A stretch of DNA of 64,000 nt from Wolbachia endosymbiont (group B) of Parapoynx stratiotata (GCF_947250635.1 NZ_OX366335.1:1481409-1545408), one strand, 5' to 3'. Shown: positions 28,260 to 39,290, counted from the first letter of the stretch. The notes: generated from the letters alone by a model not told the origin. Made by a program: numbers and translations.

Positions 28260-29340
28260 GGCTTTGTTGCATAGCTCCTGATAAGGCAGGTAGGTACAGT
28301 AAATTCATGCAGCTAATTCGAACTTAGCCATACCTATATCAGTAAATTTATTAAGCAAATAGCACTTAATTAGTAGTTCTTTTTCACGATTTATTTCAGA
28401 TTTATTCTTGAGACTAAACCCAAACGTTTTTTTCAACCTATAGAAAAAACATTCAACAAAGGATCTTAGTCCATATTTTGTTTCTTGTGTCCATTTCTTT
28501 ATACCGTTCTCATAGTTTTCACATAATTTAATCACATTAATGTTGCTATTTCTTTCTAATTGATAATCAATTTTCTCATAGATTTTCGCACCTTTTATTG
28601 GTCGAATGATTGGTTTTATATTATGTCCTTTACACACTTTATACATACTAGCTTTATCATAAGCTGCATCTGCGCGAACAGATGAAATATTATATTTATC
28701 TACTGTTCCCTTTAACATATCGCATGATAATCAAGTGTAGTACCATTAGTGTACTTCATATCTATAACTTTTTTATTATTTATACTTAAAATAATATGTA
28801 ACTTTCTTACTTGATCATATCCATTATATTTTCTTACTTTTGCATTTTCTTTATTACGTTGATGGGTGTTGTTATAGATACAAATACTGGTGCTATTTAT
28901 AGCTATTTCAATGTTTTCCATACCATTTTTATCAATTCTACAATCATCAATTTTCAAGTTAAGCTTTTTGAATCTTCTAGAAGCTTGAGTATAGCTAATG
29001 ACTTTGAGGTCTTTTCCCATTTGCTCTATACAACCTTTTACGAAACCAACTGCTTGTCTTAAGCCAATCCTAAAAAAATGGACTACTATATGTATCAAAA
29101 TTACAACTTTATCACTATAAATGTTATTGCCACCTGCAACTTTTGGACTATTTTCATACCAATTTTCTATGGCTTGATTAACAAAATGAAAAACATTTCC
29201 TCTTTTTTGAAGAAATTTGTTATATTCGTAGCAGTTACTGACCTTCATTTTGACTGGCATATTGGTGGTTAAATACCTGTTTTATAATGATTTCTGTCAG
29301 TAACTTCCAGTTTTTTTTACTTGAGCCATGCAACAAAGCC
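28260..29340 (-). mobile_element. IS5-type insertion sequence, copy C
   Basis: A 1,081-bp element, GGCTTTGTTGCAT at 28260 and its complement ending at 29340. All frames read identically to copy D (40731-41811), so the two are recent duplicates. The right flank is the GST gene. The left flank, next to tRNA-fMet, is atttcggat. The flanks do not match each other. Confidence 0.93.
28305..29260 (-). pseudogene. IS5-family transposase in two overlapping frames (copy C)
   Basis: The first frame (29260-28712) starts MPVKMKVSNCYEYNKFLQKR and ends DYHAIC. The second (28718-28305) starts MLKGTVDKYNISSVRADAAY and ends MAKFELAA. Aligned to copy B, the protein would be continuous if about one base (modulo three) were restored near 28715, where B reads DHYGACDLIERVEAQYN. 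The same break is present in copy D. Either this is a shared frameshift or ribosomes slip here; I cannot tell which. Confidence 0.85.
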
Positions 29341-29523
29341 AGCCGCTATTACAAAGTTATTATCTATTAATACTGGTACTTGTCCGATTGGATTGATCTC
29401 CATGAATTCATTCCGCTTTTCCCATGGATTTTCATATACCAAATCACAACTCAGCTTTTTTTCCTTGAGAAGAGCTCTAACTTTTCGTGAAAACGGACAA
29501 AGAGGAAAATGATATAAAATCAT
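29341..29523 (-). pseudogene. Glutathione S-transferase, N-terminal half (broken gene)
   Basis: From the ATG at 29523 the frame reads MILYHFPLCPFSRKVRALLK and PIGQVPVLIDNNFVIA, a thioredoxin-fold GST N-domain with the cis-proline loop QVPVL. It is cut by the right end of IS copy C at 29340. The remainder of the gene (ADSNAICEYIEETY onward) is 13.7 kb away at 15197-15676, beside IS copy B. Family members of this type act in glutathione conjugation or as SspA-like factors; neither half can work alone. Confidence 0.87.
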
Positions 29524-29554
29524 AATATTCCTCTTTTGTTATTCCAATACCTAT

Positions 29555-29756
29555 ATGTTGTCATTCCAGTACGTGACATTGGAATCCAGCTTATTTCATT
29601 ATGGACATTACTTTTAACATATACTCCTAGAATCCATTGTCCATTGTATAATTTCCAAATATTTTTATACTTGAATCCCAGTACAACTGTACGAACATTG
29701 TAGTCTGAGAGCAATCCCCACCGGAAGGGTGTCATTTCAGTGATTGACACTGGGAT
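29555..29756. repeat. Intergenic palindromic repeats left of IS copy E
   Basis: 'gtcattccagtacgtgacattggaatccag' near 29559 and 'gtgtcatttcagtgattgacactgggat' near 29729 are palindromic units of the same family as elsewhere. A related spacer between them (cattatggacatta...ctagaatccattgtccattg) recurs at 34503-34553. Confidence 0.7.
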
Positions 29757-30783
29757 GGCTTTGTTGAATCGCTCAAGTGAAAAGAACTGGCAGTTACTGA
29801 CAAAATTCATTATAAATAGCCATTTAACTGTTGAAGAAAAAATATGCCACAAAAAATGAGAGTCAGTAACTGCCATGAATATAACAAATTTCTCCAAGAA
29901 AGAGGAAGCATTTTTTGTTATATCAATGACGCCATAGAAAATTGGTACGAGAATTGTCCAAAAATGCAGGGCGGCAACTATATTTATAGTGATAAAGTTG
30001 TGATTTTAGTGCATATAATCGTCAGTTTCTTTAGAATTGGTTTAAGACAAACAGTCGGGTTTATAAAAGGGTATTTGCAACAAATAGGAAGAGATTTGCA
30101 GCTATTCACAAGCATCAAAAAAAACTTAATATTAAGATAAATGATTGCAGAAAATAATATAGAAGATATCGAAATTGCTATAGACAGTACAGGAATTAGT
30201 ATATACAACAACACACAGCAAGGAAAATAGCACTGACAGAGTGGCTATGAGCAAACGAGAAAATTGCACGTAATGTTGAATATAAACAACAAAAAAGCCA
30301 TAGCTGTAAAATACAGTAACGGTGTCTACTCTGATCACTTGCGATTTGCTTGAAGAAGTTAATTTTCAGCACAAAATAAAAGCATTATATGCAGATAGGG
30401 CATACGATAGGCAAAAACTTTATAAATTGTGTAAGAAATACGATATAAAAACAAAAGTTCTACCAAAAAAGGATGCAGCAGAACATTCAAAAATAGATTA
30501 TATGTCTGACAGAAATGCTGCTATTAGGTTAATAAAATTATATGGACAAGATGGTGTAAAAGAGTGGAAAAAGGAAGTAAATTATGGGAAAAGATCTTAT
30601 ATTGAAGGATTTTTCTCAAGGTTGAAGCAAGTATTTGTTTAGGAATAAATCTGAGATAAATCGAGAAAAAGAACTAAATGCTATTTGCTTAATAAATTCA
30701 CTGATATTGGTATGGCTAAATTTGAGATAGTTACATGAATTTAACATAAATCATCATCTCATAAAGTGTGATGCAACAAAGCC
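29757..30783 (+). mobile_element. IS5-type insertion sequence, copy E (decayed)
   Basis: A 1,027-bp element with ends GGCTTTGTTGAATC and GATGCAACAAAGCC. It is the longer sister of copy A and shares the same internal lesions, for example the tract around 30132-30340. The left neighbour is a 'cactgggat' repeat half; the right neighbour differs, so no target duplication remains. Confidence 0.87.
29844..30738 (+). pseudogene. IS5-family transposase relic (copy E)
   Basis: The first piece (29844-30140) reads MPQKMRVSNCHEYNKFLQER through FRIGLRQTVGFIKGYLQQIG. The frame is then lost around 30140-30320. It resumes as IKALYADRAYDRQKLYKLCK (30322-30642) and breaks again before the terminal KFEIVT at 30738. 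Several lesions are shared with copy A, so they predate the separation of the copies. Confidence 0.87.
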
Positions 30784-30810
30784 TCCCCGTGTGACGAGTT
30801 TTGACCCTAT

Positions 30811-31030
30811 AATAATGTAAATTGGCGTTGTAATAATGTGCTAACGCTTAAAATAAGCGCGTTTTGGCTGAATATAGAAAAAATAAAAAAGACATGCAGC
30901 CGCTATAATTTTTGTGTAATTTGCCAATAAATATTTGAGTTTTTTACTGATTTTGTGATTGAGCCTGCAGGTCAAAAATAAGGATAAATACTCTTATTAT
31001 CATGGCAAGGGAGCTGGGGGAATTTGTAAA
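30811..31030 (-). repeat. Dispersed ~230-bp non-coding repeat, copy 2
   Basis: This is the reverse-complement counterpart of 8925-9156. It contains an extra 'cttattttaagcg' hairpin segment near 30844-30860 and a 'gacctgcaggctcaatc' insert relative to copy 1. It lies between IS copy E and the 3' end of the reductase gene. Confidence 0.7.
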
Positions 31031-31100
31031 GTAATCTTTTTCGTTTGTATTCCCTTATGCTTGAGATAACTGCATGCAGGTTCATGGATCTCTTTACTCT

Positions 31101-32105
31101 TTAATTTCGATGAATTCCCTTTGAAGTTGAATATTGAAAATTAACTGGAGAATTGTGAATTACTTTGTATATGTGATAACAAGCCATGGAGCTCTCAGCA
31201 AAGCCATTTAGTATCAATTTTAGTTTGCCTGGATAAGTAGCTATATCTCCGATTGCATATATTCTATCTCTACTGGTTCTAAGTGTAGCTGGGTCGACAG
31301 TTATGCGGCCATGTTCTAACTCTATACCCCAACTGTTTATTGGCCCAAGATTCATTGACAATCCAAAAAATGGCAGCAAAAAATCAGCGGATATTTCTTT
31401 TTCTTCCTTAGAGGCAATGTTTTTTACTATCACTGCGCTCAACTGCCCATTACCTCCTGCTAGTTCGTGTAATTGATATGGCACTACCAGTTCTATCTTT
31501 CCATTATTTTCAAGTGATTCTAATTTATTTCTAGTTTCAGGAGTGCAGCGAAATTCCTTTCTCCTATGTATCACATAAATTTTCTTTGCAACTTTAGAAA
31601 GTTCTACAGTCCAATCAGCCGCAGAATCCCCCCCCCCTGCAATGACTATAGTTTTGTCCTGAAAATCAGAAATTTTATTTACATTATAAAATACAGATTT
31701 ATTTTCATATTCTAATATACCACTTAAGGGTGGACGGTTAGGTTCAAACATTCCGTTACCTGCAGCAATGATAACGGCTTTGCATTTTACCTCTGTACCT
31801 ATGTTCGTTATGATAGTAAAGTTTTCACCTTCGTTATTTGAAATCTTTTCCACTTTTTGACTTAAATGGTAAACAGGCTCAAACGGTGAAGCTTGCTCCA
31901 TTAGTCGCTCAATTAATTTTTTGGCAGTAATTACAGGATAACCAGGTATATCATATATTGGCTTTTCTGAGTAAAGAGATGTGCATTGTCCTCCTGCTTG
32001 ATCCAAAACATCTATTACATGACATCTCATATCAAGCATTCCCGCTTGAAAAGCAGTGAATATTCCAACAGGCCCTGCACCTATTATTACGATATCGGTT
32101 TCCAT
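31101..32105 (-). CDS. Ferredoxin--NADP+ reductase (thioredoxin-reductase-like type)
   Basis: A 334-residue flavoprotein with FAD loop DIVIIGAGPVGIFTAFQAGM at the N-terminus and the NADP loop IVIAGGGDSAADWTVELSK in the middle. The C-terminal FAD segment is IYAIGDIATYPGKLKLILNG. The CxxC pair of thioredoxin reductase is missing, which places it with the YumC-type ferredoxin/flavodoxin-NADP reductases. The three glycines before DSAAD are encoded by a run of ten G/C bases (31628-31637), a slippage-prone tract. Confidence 0.92.
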   Translation of the reverse strand: METDIVIIGAGPVGIFTAFQAGMLDMRCHVIDVLDQAGGQCTSLYSEKPIYDIPGYPVITAKKLIERLMEQASPFEPVYHLSQKVEKISNNEGENFTIITNIGTEVKCKAVIIAAGNGMFEPNRPPLSGILEYENKSVFYNVNKISDFQDKTIVIAGGGDSAADWTVELSKVAKKIYVIHRRKEFRCTPETRNKLESLENNGKIELVVPYQLHELAGGNGQLSAVIVKNIASKEEKEISADFLLPFFGLSMNLGPINSWGIELEHGRITVDPATLRTSRDRIYAIGDIATYPGKLKLILNGFAESSMACYHIYKVIHNSPVNFQYSTSKGIHRN

Positions 32106-32275
32106 ATTCAGATGGTGATCTATTTATAGATATTAGCTTTCTTTGCTAACAAGGTCAATTTACAAAGGGATGTATTTTTAAAAGATGTAGCTAGATTAGA
32201 TAAGATTTACAGCGTTACGAACCATCTAAATAAGCTCTAAAAATTAACTAACATTTTAAATCTGAGAAGTAAGTG

Positions 32276-32360
32276 CGGACGGAATGGGATTCGAACCCAT
32301 GGTACGTTTCCGTACGTCAGTTTTCAAGACTGGTGCCTTAAACCGCTCGGCCATCCGTCC
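32276..32360 (-). tRNA. tRNA-Ser (anticodon TGA)
   Basis: An 85-nt class II tRNA. Acceptor GGACGGA/TCCGTCC, anticodon stem with loop CTTGAAA (anticodon TGA), a long variable arm TACGGAAACGTA, and T-loop TTCGAAT. CCA is not encoded. Confidence 0.96.
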
Positions 32361-32407
32361 ACCTCTTTTTTACCACAATATTTAATTTCAAGCAATCTAT
32401 AAAAATC

Positions 32408-33736
32408 TTACTTGCCTACACAAAAGCTACTAAACACACTATCCAATATTTCCTCAACATTAATAATTCCAATTACTGCACCAAGTTCAAATGCAGCAAG
32501 CCTCAAATCTTCAGATATTAACTCAATTGGATTATCAATATTAAAACGTTGTAAATGCTCCAGTGTTTTTTGCATGTGAATCCTATGTCTTTGCCGAGTA
32601 ATTACAGGAGTGTCTCTATCATGCCCAAATTTTTCCTCTACTTTCTCTTTAATTACAGAGATTAGTCTTTCTGTACCTATTCCTTTTAAAATAGAAACAG
32701 GTAAAAAATCTATACTGTTAATTTTTATGCTGTGGTCATTGATAATATCATCGGCTTTGCTCAGCACGTAAATGGTGTTACTATTTTCAACACTGCAATC
32801 GATTGCATGACGCTGTTTGAAGGGAAATAGCTCTATTCTCAAATTAGCTTCAAGGGATCTTTTTCTTGCCCGACTTATACCTTCTGATTCTACCGGATCT
32901 GAACTTTCATGAATGCCAGCAGTATCAGAAAGGATAACTGGATATCCGGCAACGTCAATATGGGCCTCGAGTATATCCCTTGTTGTACCTGCATATTCAG
33001 AAATAATAGCAATATCACGCTTGGCCAAAAAATTAAACAGCGTTGATTTACCAACATTTGGTTTACCAGTTATTACAACGTGTAAACCCTCACGCAACCT
33101 TTCGCCTCGTCTATTATCATTTAGGTGCTCTTGTATTGATTGCACAAGAGTTTTCACTTCATTATTAATTTTTTCCAACTCATTTTTTTCTGCCAAAATA
33201 TCTTCTGGAAAGTCTATATATGCTTCGATTTTGGATTGTATCGTTATTAATTTCTGCTTCCAACTGCTATATAGCCTCTCCAATTCTCCTGATATCTGCT
33301 TAATCGCTTGTTTAGCTTGCATTTTTGTCTCAGCATCAATTAAGTCTGCAATCCCTTCTATTTGCGTTAAGTCAAATTTACCATTTAGAAAAGCCCTAAG
33401 TGAGAATTCCCCAGGCCTGGCCATAACGAAAATTTTTGATAATTCCTCCAAGATTATTTTTATAATTGCCTTGCTTCCATGCATTTGTAACTCTATAACA
33501 TCCTCGCCAGTGAAGCTGTTTGGGGCAGGAAAATAAATAATTATTCCATTGTCTATCAATTGATTGGAACCATCATATAAGTCAACTAAAGTAGCAAGCC
33601 TTGGTTTAACTTCTTTCTTAATGTTAAAATGATTTAAAGCTTTAAGTGCATCGTTACCTGAAATTCTAATTACTGCAACTCCTGACTTACCAAATACAGT
33701 TGATAAGGCAAAGATAGTTTCATTTTTGTTTGTCAT
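32408..33736 (-). CDS. mnmE: tRNA modification GTPase MnmE
   Basis: I start at the ATG at 33736 ([20 protein letters not shown]), which is the usual MnmE beginning; an in-frame TTG lies 24 bases upstream. The N-terminal folate-binding domain contains [20 protein letters not shown]. The helical domain holds a G domain with [17 protein letters not shown] and SKAD motifs, and the C-terminal tetrapeptide CVGK carries the conserved cysteine. With MnmG it installs cmnm5 on wobble uridines. Confidence 0.96.
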   Translation of the reverse strand: MTNKNETIFALSTVFGKSGVAVIRISGNDALKALNHFNIKKEVKPRLATLVDLYDGSNQLIDNGIIIYFPAPNSFTGEDVIELQMHGSKAIIKIILEELSKIFVMARPGEFSLRAFLNGKFDLTQIEGIADLIDAETKMQAKQAIKQISGELERLYSSWKQKLITIQSKIEAYIDFPEDILAEKNELEKINNEVKTLVQSIQEHLNDNRRGERLREGLHVVITGKPNVGKSTLFNFLAKRDIAIISEYAGTTRDILEAHIDVAGYPVILSDTAGIHESSDPVESEGISRARKRSLEANLRIELFPFKQRHAIDCSVENSNTIYVLSKADDIINDHSIKINSIDFLPVSILKGIGTERLISVIKEKVEEKFGHDRDTPVITRQRHRIHMQKTLEHLQRFNIDNPIELISEDLRLAAFELGAVIGIINVEEILDSVFSSFCVGK

Positions 33737-33894
33737 TAATTTATATACACTACTTAGCAATTTAAAATACTTAATCTAAAAAATTTTTACTTATTTTGCT
33801 AATTTATGTTAATGCAGTATTAGTAAATATATTGTATAGAAAACCCGTCAGGTAAAAATATTTATTTTGAAAACTGATAATATGATTTATAATC

Positions 33895-34401
33895 ATGAAT
33901 ACGGGTTTTAAACATTTTATGCTCAAGAAATTAGCTTGGTATTGGTCATTTATAGAGTTGATTAAAGGGTTTGTTATTACATTAAAATATATGTTTAAGC
34001 CAAAGGTTACTTTGAGATATCCTATGGAGAAGGGCCCGTTAAGTCCAAGGTTTCGTGGTGAGCATGCGTTGCGTAGGTATCCAAACGGTGAAGAGCGCTG
34101 CATAGCTTGTAAATTATGTGAAGTTATCTGCCCTGCCCAAGCAATAGTTATTGAAGCAGAGGAAAAAGAAGACGGAAGTCGTCGCACTACACGTTATGAT
34201 ATTGATATGACAAAATGTATATATTGTGGGCTTTGCCAGGAAGCATGTCCTGTTGATGCAATTGTGGAGGGTCCTAACTTTGAATTTGCTACTGAAACAA
34301 GAGAAGAGCTAATGTACAATAAGGAAAAATTATTGCGTAATGGTGAAGTTTGGGAAGACGCAATTGCACTCAGGTTAAAAAAAAATAGACCTTATTATTA
34401 A
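33895..34401 (+). CDS. nuoI: NADH-quinone oxidoreductase subunit I
   Basis: A 168-residue ferredoxin-like subunit of complex I with two 4Fe-4S motifs: [16 protein letters not shown] and [16 protein letters not shown]. It carries electrons of the peripheral arm toward quinone. It stands alone here; other nuo genes are at 37.1 kb (nuoF) and 45.9-51.5 kb (nuoJ-N), the scattered arrangement common in Rickettsiales. Confidence 0.97.
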   Translation: MNTGFKHFMLKKLAWYWSFIELIKGFVITLKYMFKPKVTLRYPMEKGPLSPRFRGEHALRRYPNGEERCIACKLCEVICPAQAIVIEAEEKEDGSRRTTRYDIDMTKCIYCGLCQEACPVDAIVEGPNFEFATETREELMYNKEKLLRNGEVWEDAIALRLKKNRPYY

Positions 34402-34433
34402 TGTTCAGAGCTTATAACCCTGTTATCTATTAT

Positions 34434-34626
34434 GATTTAGGGGCAGTGCCCACCAGGGGTGGTGTCATCCCAGTGCTTGACACTGGGATCTATCTTATTT
34501 TCATCATGGACATTATTTTAACATATGTTCCTAGAATCTGTTGTCCATTGCATAACTTGCGAATATTTTTATACTTAGATCCCAGTGTCAGCTACTCGGA
34601 TGACATCATAGGGGGCACTGGAATGA
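34434..34626. repeat. Intergenic palindromic repeats nuoI-thrS
   Basis: Units include 'gtcatcccagtgcttgacactgggat' at about 34464-34489 and 'gatcccagtgtcagctactcggatgacatc' at about 34580-34609. The spacer between them resembles the one at 29.6 kb. No gene is present here. Confidence 0.7.
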
Positions 34627-34670
34627 ACACCAGATATTGGCTTTTACTGATTATACAGGAGGTATGACAA

Positions 34671-36572
34671 ATGATAAAAGTCACTTTTTCAACTGAACAA
34701 AAAGTAGAGAAATATAGCTGTAAGGTTACCGATTTTAATATACTACAACCAGAGGTTTTAAAGGAAGCAGTTGCTTTAAAGATCAATGGTGAGCTATATG
34801 ACCTCTCACATGAAATTGAATCTGATACAGAGATAGAGGTAATACAACTGAGTGACGAAGCGGGTTTAGATATAATAAGGCATGATGCTGCTCATATAAT
34901 GGCGCAGGCAGTAAAAGAGCTCTTTCCTAATACTCAGATTACTATCGGGCCAACAATTCAAGATGGTTTCTACTATGATTTTGCTACAGATCGTGCCTTT
35001 ACCACGGACGATCTTACTGCAATAGAAAAAAAAATGAAGGAAATTATAAAAAGTAACCACAGATTCGTCCGAGAAGTTTGGACTCGTAAGCAGGCAATTG
35101 ATTTCTTTAGTGATATAGGTGAAAGATACAAGGTTGATATTGTCTCATCAATACCAGAAAACGAAAACCTAACTGTTTATAAACAAGGCAACTTTGTAGA
35201 CCTATGTCGTGGTCCGCACTCACCATCAACTGGCAGAGTTAAAGCGTTTAAACTTATGAAAGTAGCAGGTGCATACTGGCGTGGCGATTCTAAGGGCCCA
35301 ATGTTGCAAAGAATATATGGCACCGCGTGGAGAAATAAGGATGAATTAAATACTTATCTTAAACGTCTGGAGGAAGCAGAAAAACGCGACCACCGCAAAA
35401 TTGCTAAGGATATGGACTTATTTCATATTCAAGAGGAAGCTGTTGGGCAGATTTTTTGGCATGAACAGGGATATACTTTATATAATGTTCTTGAGTCTTA
35501 CATCAGAAAAAAGTTAATGAACAATGGCTACTTTGAGGTAAAAACACCTATTTTAGTAAGCAAAGAGCTGTGGGAAAAATCGGGACATTGGGATAAGTTT
35601 CGTGAAAATATGTTCATTATTGATGAATCTGAAAGTAAAAAGCTAGCAATAAAACCCATGAATTGCCCTTGTCATGTGCAGATTTTTAATTCTCACACCA
35701 GAAGCTATCGTGATTTACCGATACGTATGGCAGAGTTTGGCACATGCCATAGAAATGAAAGCTCAGGCTCATTGCATGGAATGATGCGAGTGCGTGGTTT
35801 TACTCAAGACGATGCACATATTTTTTGTATGGAAAAACAAGTGAATTCTGAAACTGTAAAGTTTTGTGACCTTTTAAAAGAAGTATATTCAGAACTTGGG
35901 TTCAATGAAATTTCTGTGAAATTTTCAGACCGTCCAGATACTAGATCAGGTAATGATGAAGTGTGGGATAGAGCTGAAAGAGCACTGCTTGAAGCAGTTA
36001 AAGAAGCAGGGCTTAGTTATGAACTTAATCCTGGTGAAGGTGCATTTTATGGTCCAAAGTTAGAGTTTGTTTTGAAAGATGCAATAGGTAGAAATTGGCA
36101 ATGTGGAACGTTGCAAGTTGATTTTATTTTACCGGAGCGGCTTGGAGCTTTTTATATAGGAGCAGACGGACAAAAGCACCATCCTGTTATGCTACATAGA
36201 GCAATTCTTGGAACTTTTGAACGTTTTATTGGGATTTTGATAGAAAATTATGCAGGAAAATTTCCAATTTGGCTTGCTCCAACGCAACTTGCTATTCTGA
36301 CCATTATAAATGAAGCTGATGGTTATGCTACTGAAATCAGCAATATTTTAAAAGAACAAGGTGTTAGAATTAAGACCGATTTGACCAATGAAAAAATTAG
36401 TTATAAGATACGCTTGCATAGTTCAAATAAGGTACCTATATTATGGGTTATAGGTAAAAATGAGATCATCAATAGAACTGTGTCAGTGAGAAATTTAGGG
36501 TCAGAAGAACAAGAGTCTTTTCCTTTGGAAAAGGCTACTGAGTTGCTTTTAAAAAGTATTAATTTGAGTTAA
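34671..36572 (+). CDS. thrS: Threonyl-tRNA synthetase
   Basis: A 633-residue full-length ThrRS. An N-terminal TGS domain (to about 62) is followed by the editing domain with [20 protein letters not shown], the class II core with zinc-site [15 protein letters not shown] and the motif 2 region [20 protein letters not shown], and motif 3 in [22 protein letters not shown]-terminal anticodon-binding domain ([20 protein letters not shown]) completes it. An AGGAGG-like site (aggaggt) precedes the ATG. infC follows after 11 bp. Confidence 0.98.
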   Translation: MIKVTFSTEQKVEKYSCKVTDFNILQPEVLKEAVALKINGELYDLSHEIESDTEIEVIQLSDEAGLDIIRHDAAHIMAQAVKELFPNTQITIGPTIQDGFYYDFATDRAFTTDDLTAIEKKMKEIIKSNHRFVREVWTRKQAIDFFSDIGERYKVDIVSSIPENENLTVYKQGNFVDLCRGPHSPSTGRVKAFKLMKVAGAYWRGDSKGPMLQRIYGTAWRNKDELNTYLKRLEEAEKRDHRKIAKDMDLFHIQEEAVGQIFWHEQGYTLYNVLESYIRKKLMNNGYFEVKTPILVSKELWEKSGHWDKFRENMFIIDESESKKLAIKPMNCPCHVQIFNSHTRSYRDLPIRMAEFGTCHRNESSGSLHGMMRVRGFTQDDAHIFCMEKQVNSETVKFCDLLKEVYSELGFNEISVKFSDRPDTRSGNDEVWDRAERALLEAVKEAGLSYELNPGEGAFYGPKLEFVLKDAIGRNWQCGTLQVDFILPERLGAFYIGADGQKHHPVMLHRAILGTFERFIGILIENYAGKFPIWLAPTQLAILTIINEADGYATEISNILKEQGVRIKTDLTNEKISYKIRLHSSNKVPILWVIGKNEIINRTVSVRNLGSEEQESFPLEKATELLLKSINLS

Positions 36573-36583
36573 GGGAGAAAAAC

Positions 36584-37102
36584 TTGCAAGTTCAAAAGAA
36601 TAATAAAAACAAAATTAATGAATTCATCACAGCTAAGGAAGTACGCTTAGTTGATCATAATGGTGAAATGGTTGGAATTGTGCCATTAAGACAAGCTTTG
36701 GAAGTTGCACAAGGTGTCAATTTAGACTTGGTAGAAATTGCACCTGATTCAACTCCTCCAGTATGTAAAATACTCGACTACAGTAAACAAAAATATGATG
36801 CAAAAAAGAAGGCAAGCGAGGCAAAAAAGAAACAAAGAGCATTAACTATAAAGGAAATTAAGCTGGGCCCCAATATTGATAATCATGACTATGAAACAAA
36901 ATTGCGTCAAACAAGAGATTTTCTTATATCTGGGCATAAAATCAAGTGCACAATGAAATTTAGAGGTAGAGAGCTTATAAATACTGAGGTTGGAGTGGAA
37001 AAATTAGAACGGCTAATTCGAGACACTGAAGATATTGCAAAGGTAGAGCTAGCGCCTAAAAGGGAAGGAAATCAATATTTTCTAACTCTGGTTGCTAAGT
37101 AG
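36584..37102 (+). CDS. infC: Translation initiation factor IF-3
   Basis: A 172-residue IF-3. The N-domain carries EVRLVDHNGEMVGIVPLRQA and LDLVEIAPDSTPPVCKILDY, and the C-domain MKFRGRELINTEVGVEKLER. The start is TTG at 36584, with AAGGGAG spaced six bases upstream and overlapping the thrS stop. IF-3 genes classically use rare start codons so that IF-3 limits its own synthesis, and TTG fits that logic. thrS-infC is a conserved operon order. Confidence 0.97.
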   Translation: MQVQKNNKNKINEFITAKEVRLVDHNGEMVGIVPLRQALEVAQGVNLDLVEIAPDSTPPVCKILDYSKQKYDAKKKASEAKKKQRALTIKEIKLGPNIDNHDYETKLRQTRDFLISGHKIKCTMKFRGRELINTEVGVEKLERLIRDTEDIAKVELAPKREGNQYFLTLVAK

Positions 37103-37124
37103 TAAAACGACTTAAAAGTGTAAG

Positions 37125-38378
37125 TTAAGTTACTGCCCTATCTTCAATTACATGACGAAAATGTCTGATTAGCCCTTGCACTGGCCAAGCTGCAGCATCG
37201 CCAAGCGCACAAATTGTATGTCCTTCTATTTGAGTTGTAAGGTCAAGTAGCTTATCTACTTCACCAGGTTTAATATTTCCTGCTACCATTCTTCTCATAA
37301 TTCTCCACATCCATCCAGTACCTTCACGACATGGTGTACATTGCCCACAGGACTCATGCATATAGAAATGTGATAATCTTTCTATTGCAGCTATTATGTC
37401 AGTTGATTTATCCATCACTATCACAGCAGCAGTACCAAGCCCTGATTGTACAGCTCTCAATGAATCAAAATCCATTTCAATAGTATCGCATATAGATTTT
37501 GGAATTAATGGTACTGAAGACCCACCAGGTATTACAGCAAGTAAGTTATCCCAACCTCCTCGCACTCCACCTGCATATTTTTCAATTAATTTACGTAGTG
37601 AAATTCCTAGCTCTTCTTCAACATTACATGGATTATTTACATGCCCTGAAATACAAAAGACCTTAGTGCCAGTATTATTTGGTTTACCAAGAGATGCAAA
37701 CCACTCTCCTCCGCGATTTAGGATATCTGGAACCATAGATATAGTTTCAACGTTGTTTATTGTAGTGGGGCAGCCAAAAAGTCCAACACCTGCGGGAAAT
37801 GGAGGTTTCATGCGAGGAAAGCCCTTTTTTCCTTCAATGGATTCGAGTTGAGCTGTTTCTTCCCCACATATGTAAGCTCCTGCACCCCTATGGATAAACA
37901 CATCAAGATCATAACCTGACTTGCAGGCATTTTTTCCAATTAAGTTTTCTTTATAGGCTTCCTCAAGTGCTTTTTTTAGAACTAAATGTTCATTATAAAA
38001 TTCACCCCTGATATAAATATACGCAGCTGATGCGCTGATCGCTCTGCCAGCCAGAAGAATTCCCTCAAGTAGCTTGTGTGGCTCATATCGTAATATGTTC
38101 CTGTCTTTACATGTACCAGGTTCTGACTCATCTGCATTGACTACTAAATATGCTTTTGGAGGATTTTTAGGCATAAAGCTCCACTTAAGGCCAGTAGAAA
38201 ATCCTGCACCCCCTCGACCTCTCAAGCCAGATTTCTTTACTTCATCAATGATTTTTTCTGATCCTAAATCCAGTAATTCCTTTGTTTTTTGCCAACTACC
38301 ACGTTTTTTTGCACCCTCAAGTAGTGGTGTTTCTTTACCATTTAAGTTTGTGAATATTTTGTCCTGTTCTTTTAGCAT
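37125..38378 (-). CDS. nuoF: NADH-quinone oxidoreductase subunit F
   Basis: A 417-residue complex I subunit. The NADH/FMN site is [20 protein letters not shown] with [13 protein letters not shown]. The SLBB domain follows, and the 4Fe-4S ligands lie in [20 protein letters not shown] plus the later TICALGDA cysteine. It oxidises NADH at the tip of the peripheral arm. It is convergent with infC and follows tRNA-Lys by about 18 bp on the same strand. Confidence 0.98.
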   Translation of the reverse strand: MLKEQDKIFTNLNGKETPLLEGAKKRGSWQKTKELLDLGSEKIIDEVKKSGLRGRGGAGFSTGLKWSFMPKNPPKAYLVVNADESEPGTCKDRNILRYEPHKLLEGILLAGRAISASAAYIYIRGEFYNEHLVLKKALEEAYKENLIGKNACKSGYDLDVFIHRGAGAYICGEETAQLESIEGKKGFPRMKPPFPAGVGLFGCPTTINNVETISMVPDILNRGGEWFASLGKPNNTGTKVFCISGHVNNPCNVEEELGISLRKLIEKYAGGVRGGWDNLLAVIPGGSSVPLIPKSICDTIEMDFDSLRAVQSGLGTAAVIVMDKSTDIIAAIERLSHFYMHESCGQCTPCREGTGWMWRIMRRMVAGNIKPGEVDKLLDLTTQIEGHTICALGDAAAWPVQGLIRHFRHVIEDRAVT

Positions 38379-38395
38379 GCTTTTAAGATTCTAAG

Positions 38396-38468
38396 TGATC
38401 CCGACGCGATTCGAACGCGTGACCCACTGATTAAAAGTCAGTTGCTCTACCGGCTGAGCTACGGGATC
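38396..38468 (-). tRNA. tRNA-Lys (anticodon TTT)
   Basis: A 73-nt tRNA. Acceptor GATCCCG/CGGGATC, anticodon loop CTTTTAA, T-arm ACGCG-TTCGAAT-CGCGT. CCA is not encoded. Confidence 0.96.
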
Positions 38469-38767
38469 ATTTTATTTTTCAGCTATACTAAACAGTAATA
38501 TAGTTTTTATCCATTTTAATCAAACTAAAATTTCCATGTGTGGTTAAATAAATTATATAATGTACTGTATTAGTGATAATTTAATTAAAAATTTTTGAAG
38601 GAAAACTTCTTGTTAATTCAAAGATTCATTTGGTAAAGCTGACGTACAACTCTAAAAAGATAGAGAATTATACATAAATGCAGAATTTGTGCACTATTTA
38701 GCAATAGCCTCACAAATAAATATTTCTTGCATTTCAGCCTGAGTGATTTATGCTTTAAGCAAAAGTT

Positions 38768-38843
38768 GGGGGCATAGCTCAGCTGGTAGAGCATCTGTTT
38801 TGCACGCAGAAGGTCAGCGGTTCGATCCCGCTTGCCTCCACCA
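38768..38843 (+). tRNA. tRNA-Ala (anticodon TGC)
   Basis: A 76-nt tRNA. Acceptor GGGGGCA/TGCCTCC, anticodon TGC in loop TTTGCAC, T-loop TTCGATC, and CCA encoded. It lies 17 bp before the tRNA-Val-like sequence, probably co-transcribed. Confidence 0.96.
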
Positions 38844-38860
38844 AACAATACACGAGAAAA

Positions 38861-38925
38861 GGGCGGTTAGCTCAGTTGGTAGAGCATCTCGTTTACACCG
38901 AGGGGGTCGGCACTGTCATCGCCCA
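38861..38925 (+). tRNA. tRNA-Val (anticodon TAC) lacking the T-loop
   Basis: Acceptor GGGCGGT/ATCGCCC, D-arm and anticodon arm (TCTCG-TTTACAC-CGAGG, anticodon TAC) are perfect. Where a 17-nt T-arm belongs there are only nine bases, GGCACTGTC. A normal arm would read GGCAG-loop-CTGTC, so about eight bases covering the T-loop are gone, giving a 65-nt gene. It is either a tRNA pseudogene, a truncated functional tRNA, or an assembly error. Confidence 0.75.
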
Positions 38926-39290
38926 ATAAATCCAGAGTTTTTAGCCAAAATTTAAAATACAAAAATACACTAAAAACTGTGCAAACAAACACGGTATTTC
39001 ACTTCAAATGTTTACCCATAAAAACCCTATATTTTTACATAATCTGTTAAGCATACTCTCTATTTCTCTACAATATATGGCATTTTGCAACAATTGAGAG
39101 AGAATCACAGAATAAACAAGTCAATAAAAGAATTTAATTTGACAGTAGAGAGAGGTATGTTTTGAAAAATTGTGTCTTTTTATAGCGCACTTTGACAATA
39201 ATAATCAATTTTACTGTAAGTAGGTTAACCAACTTTTACTATTATTTAATTGCTAATATTTTAGTATTAAATGATTATGTGAGGCGTAGA

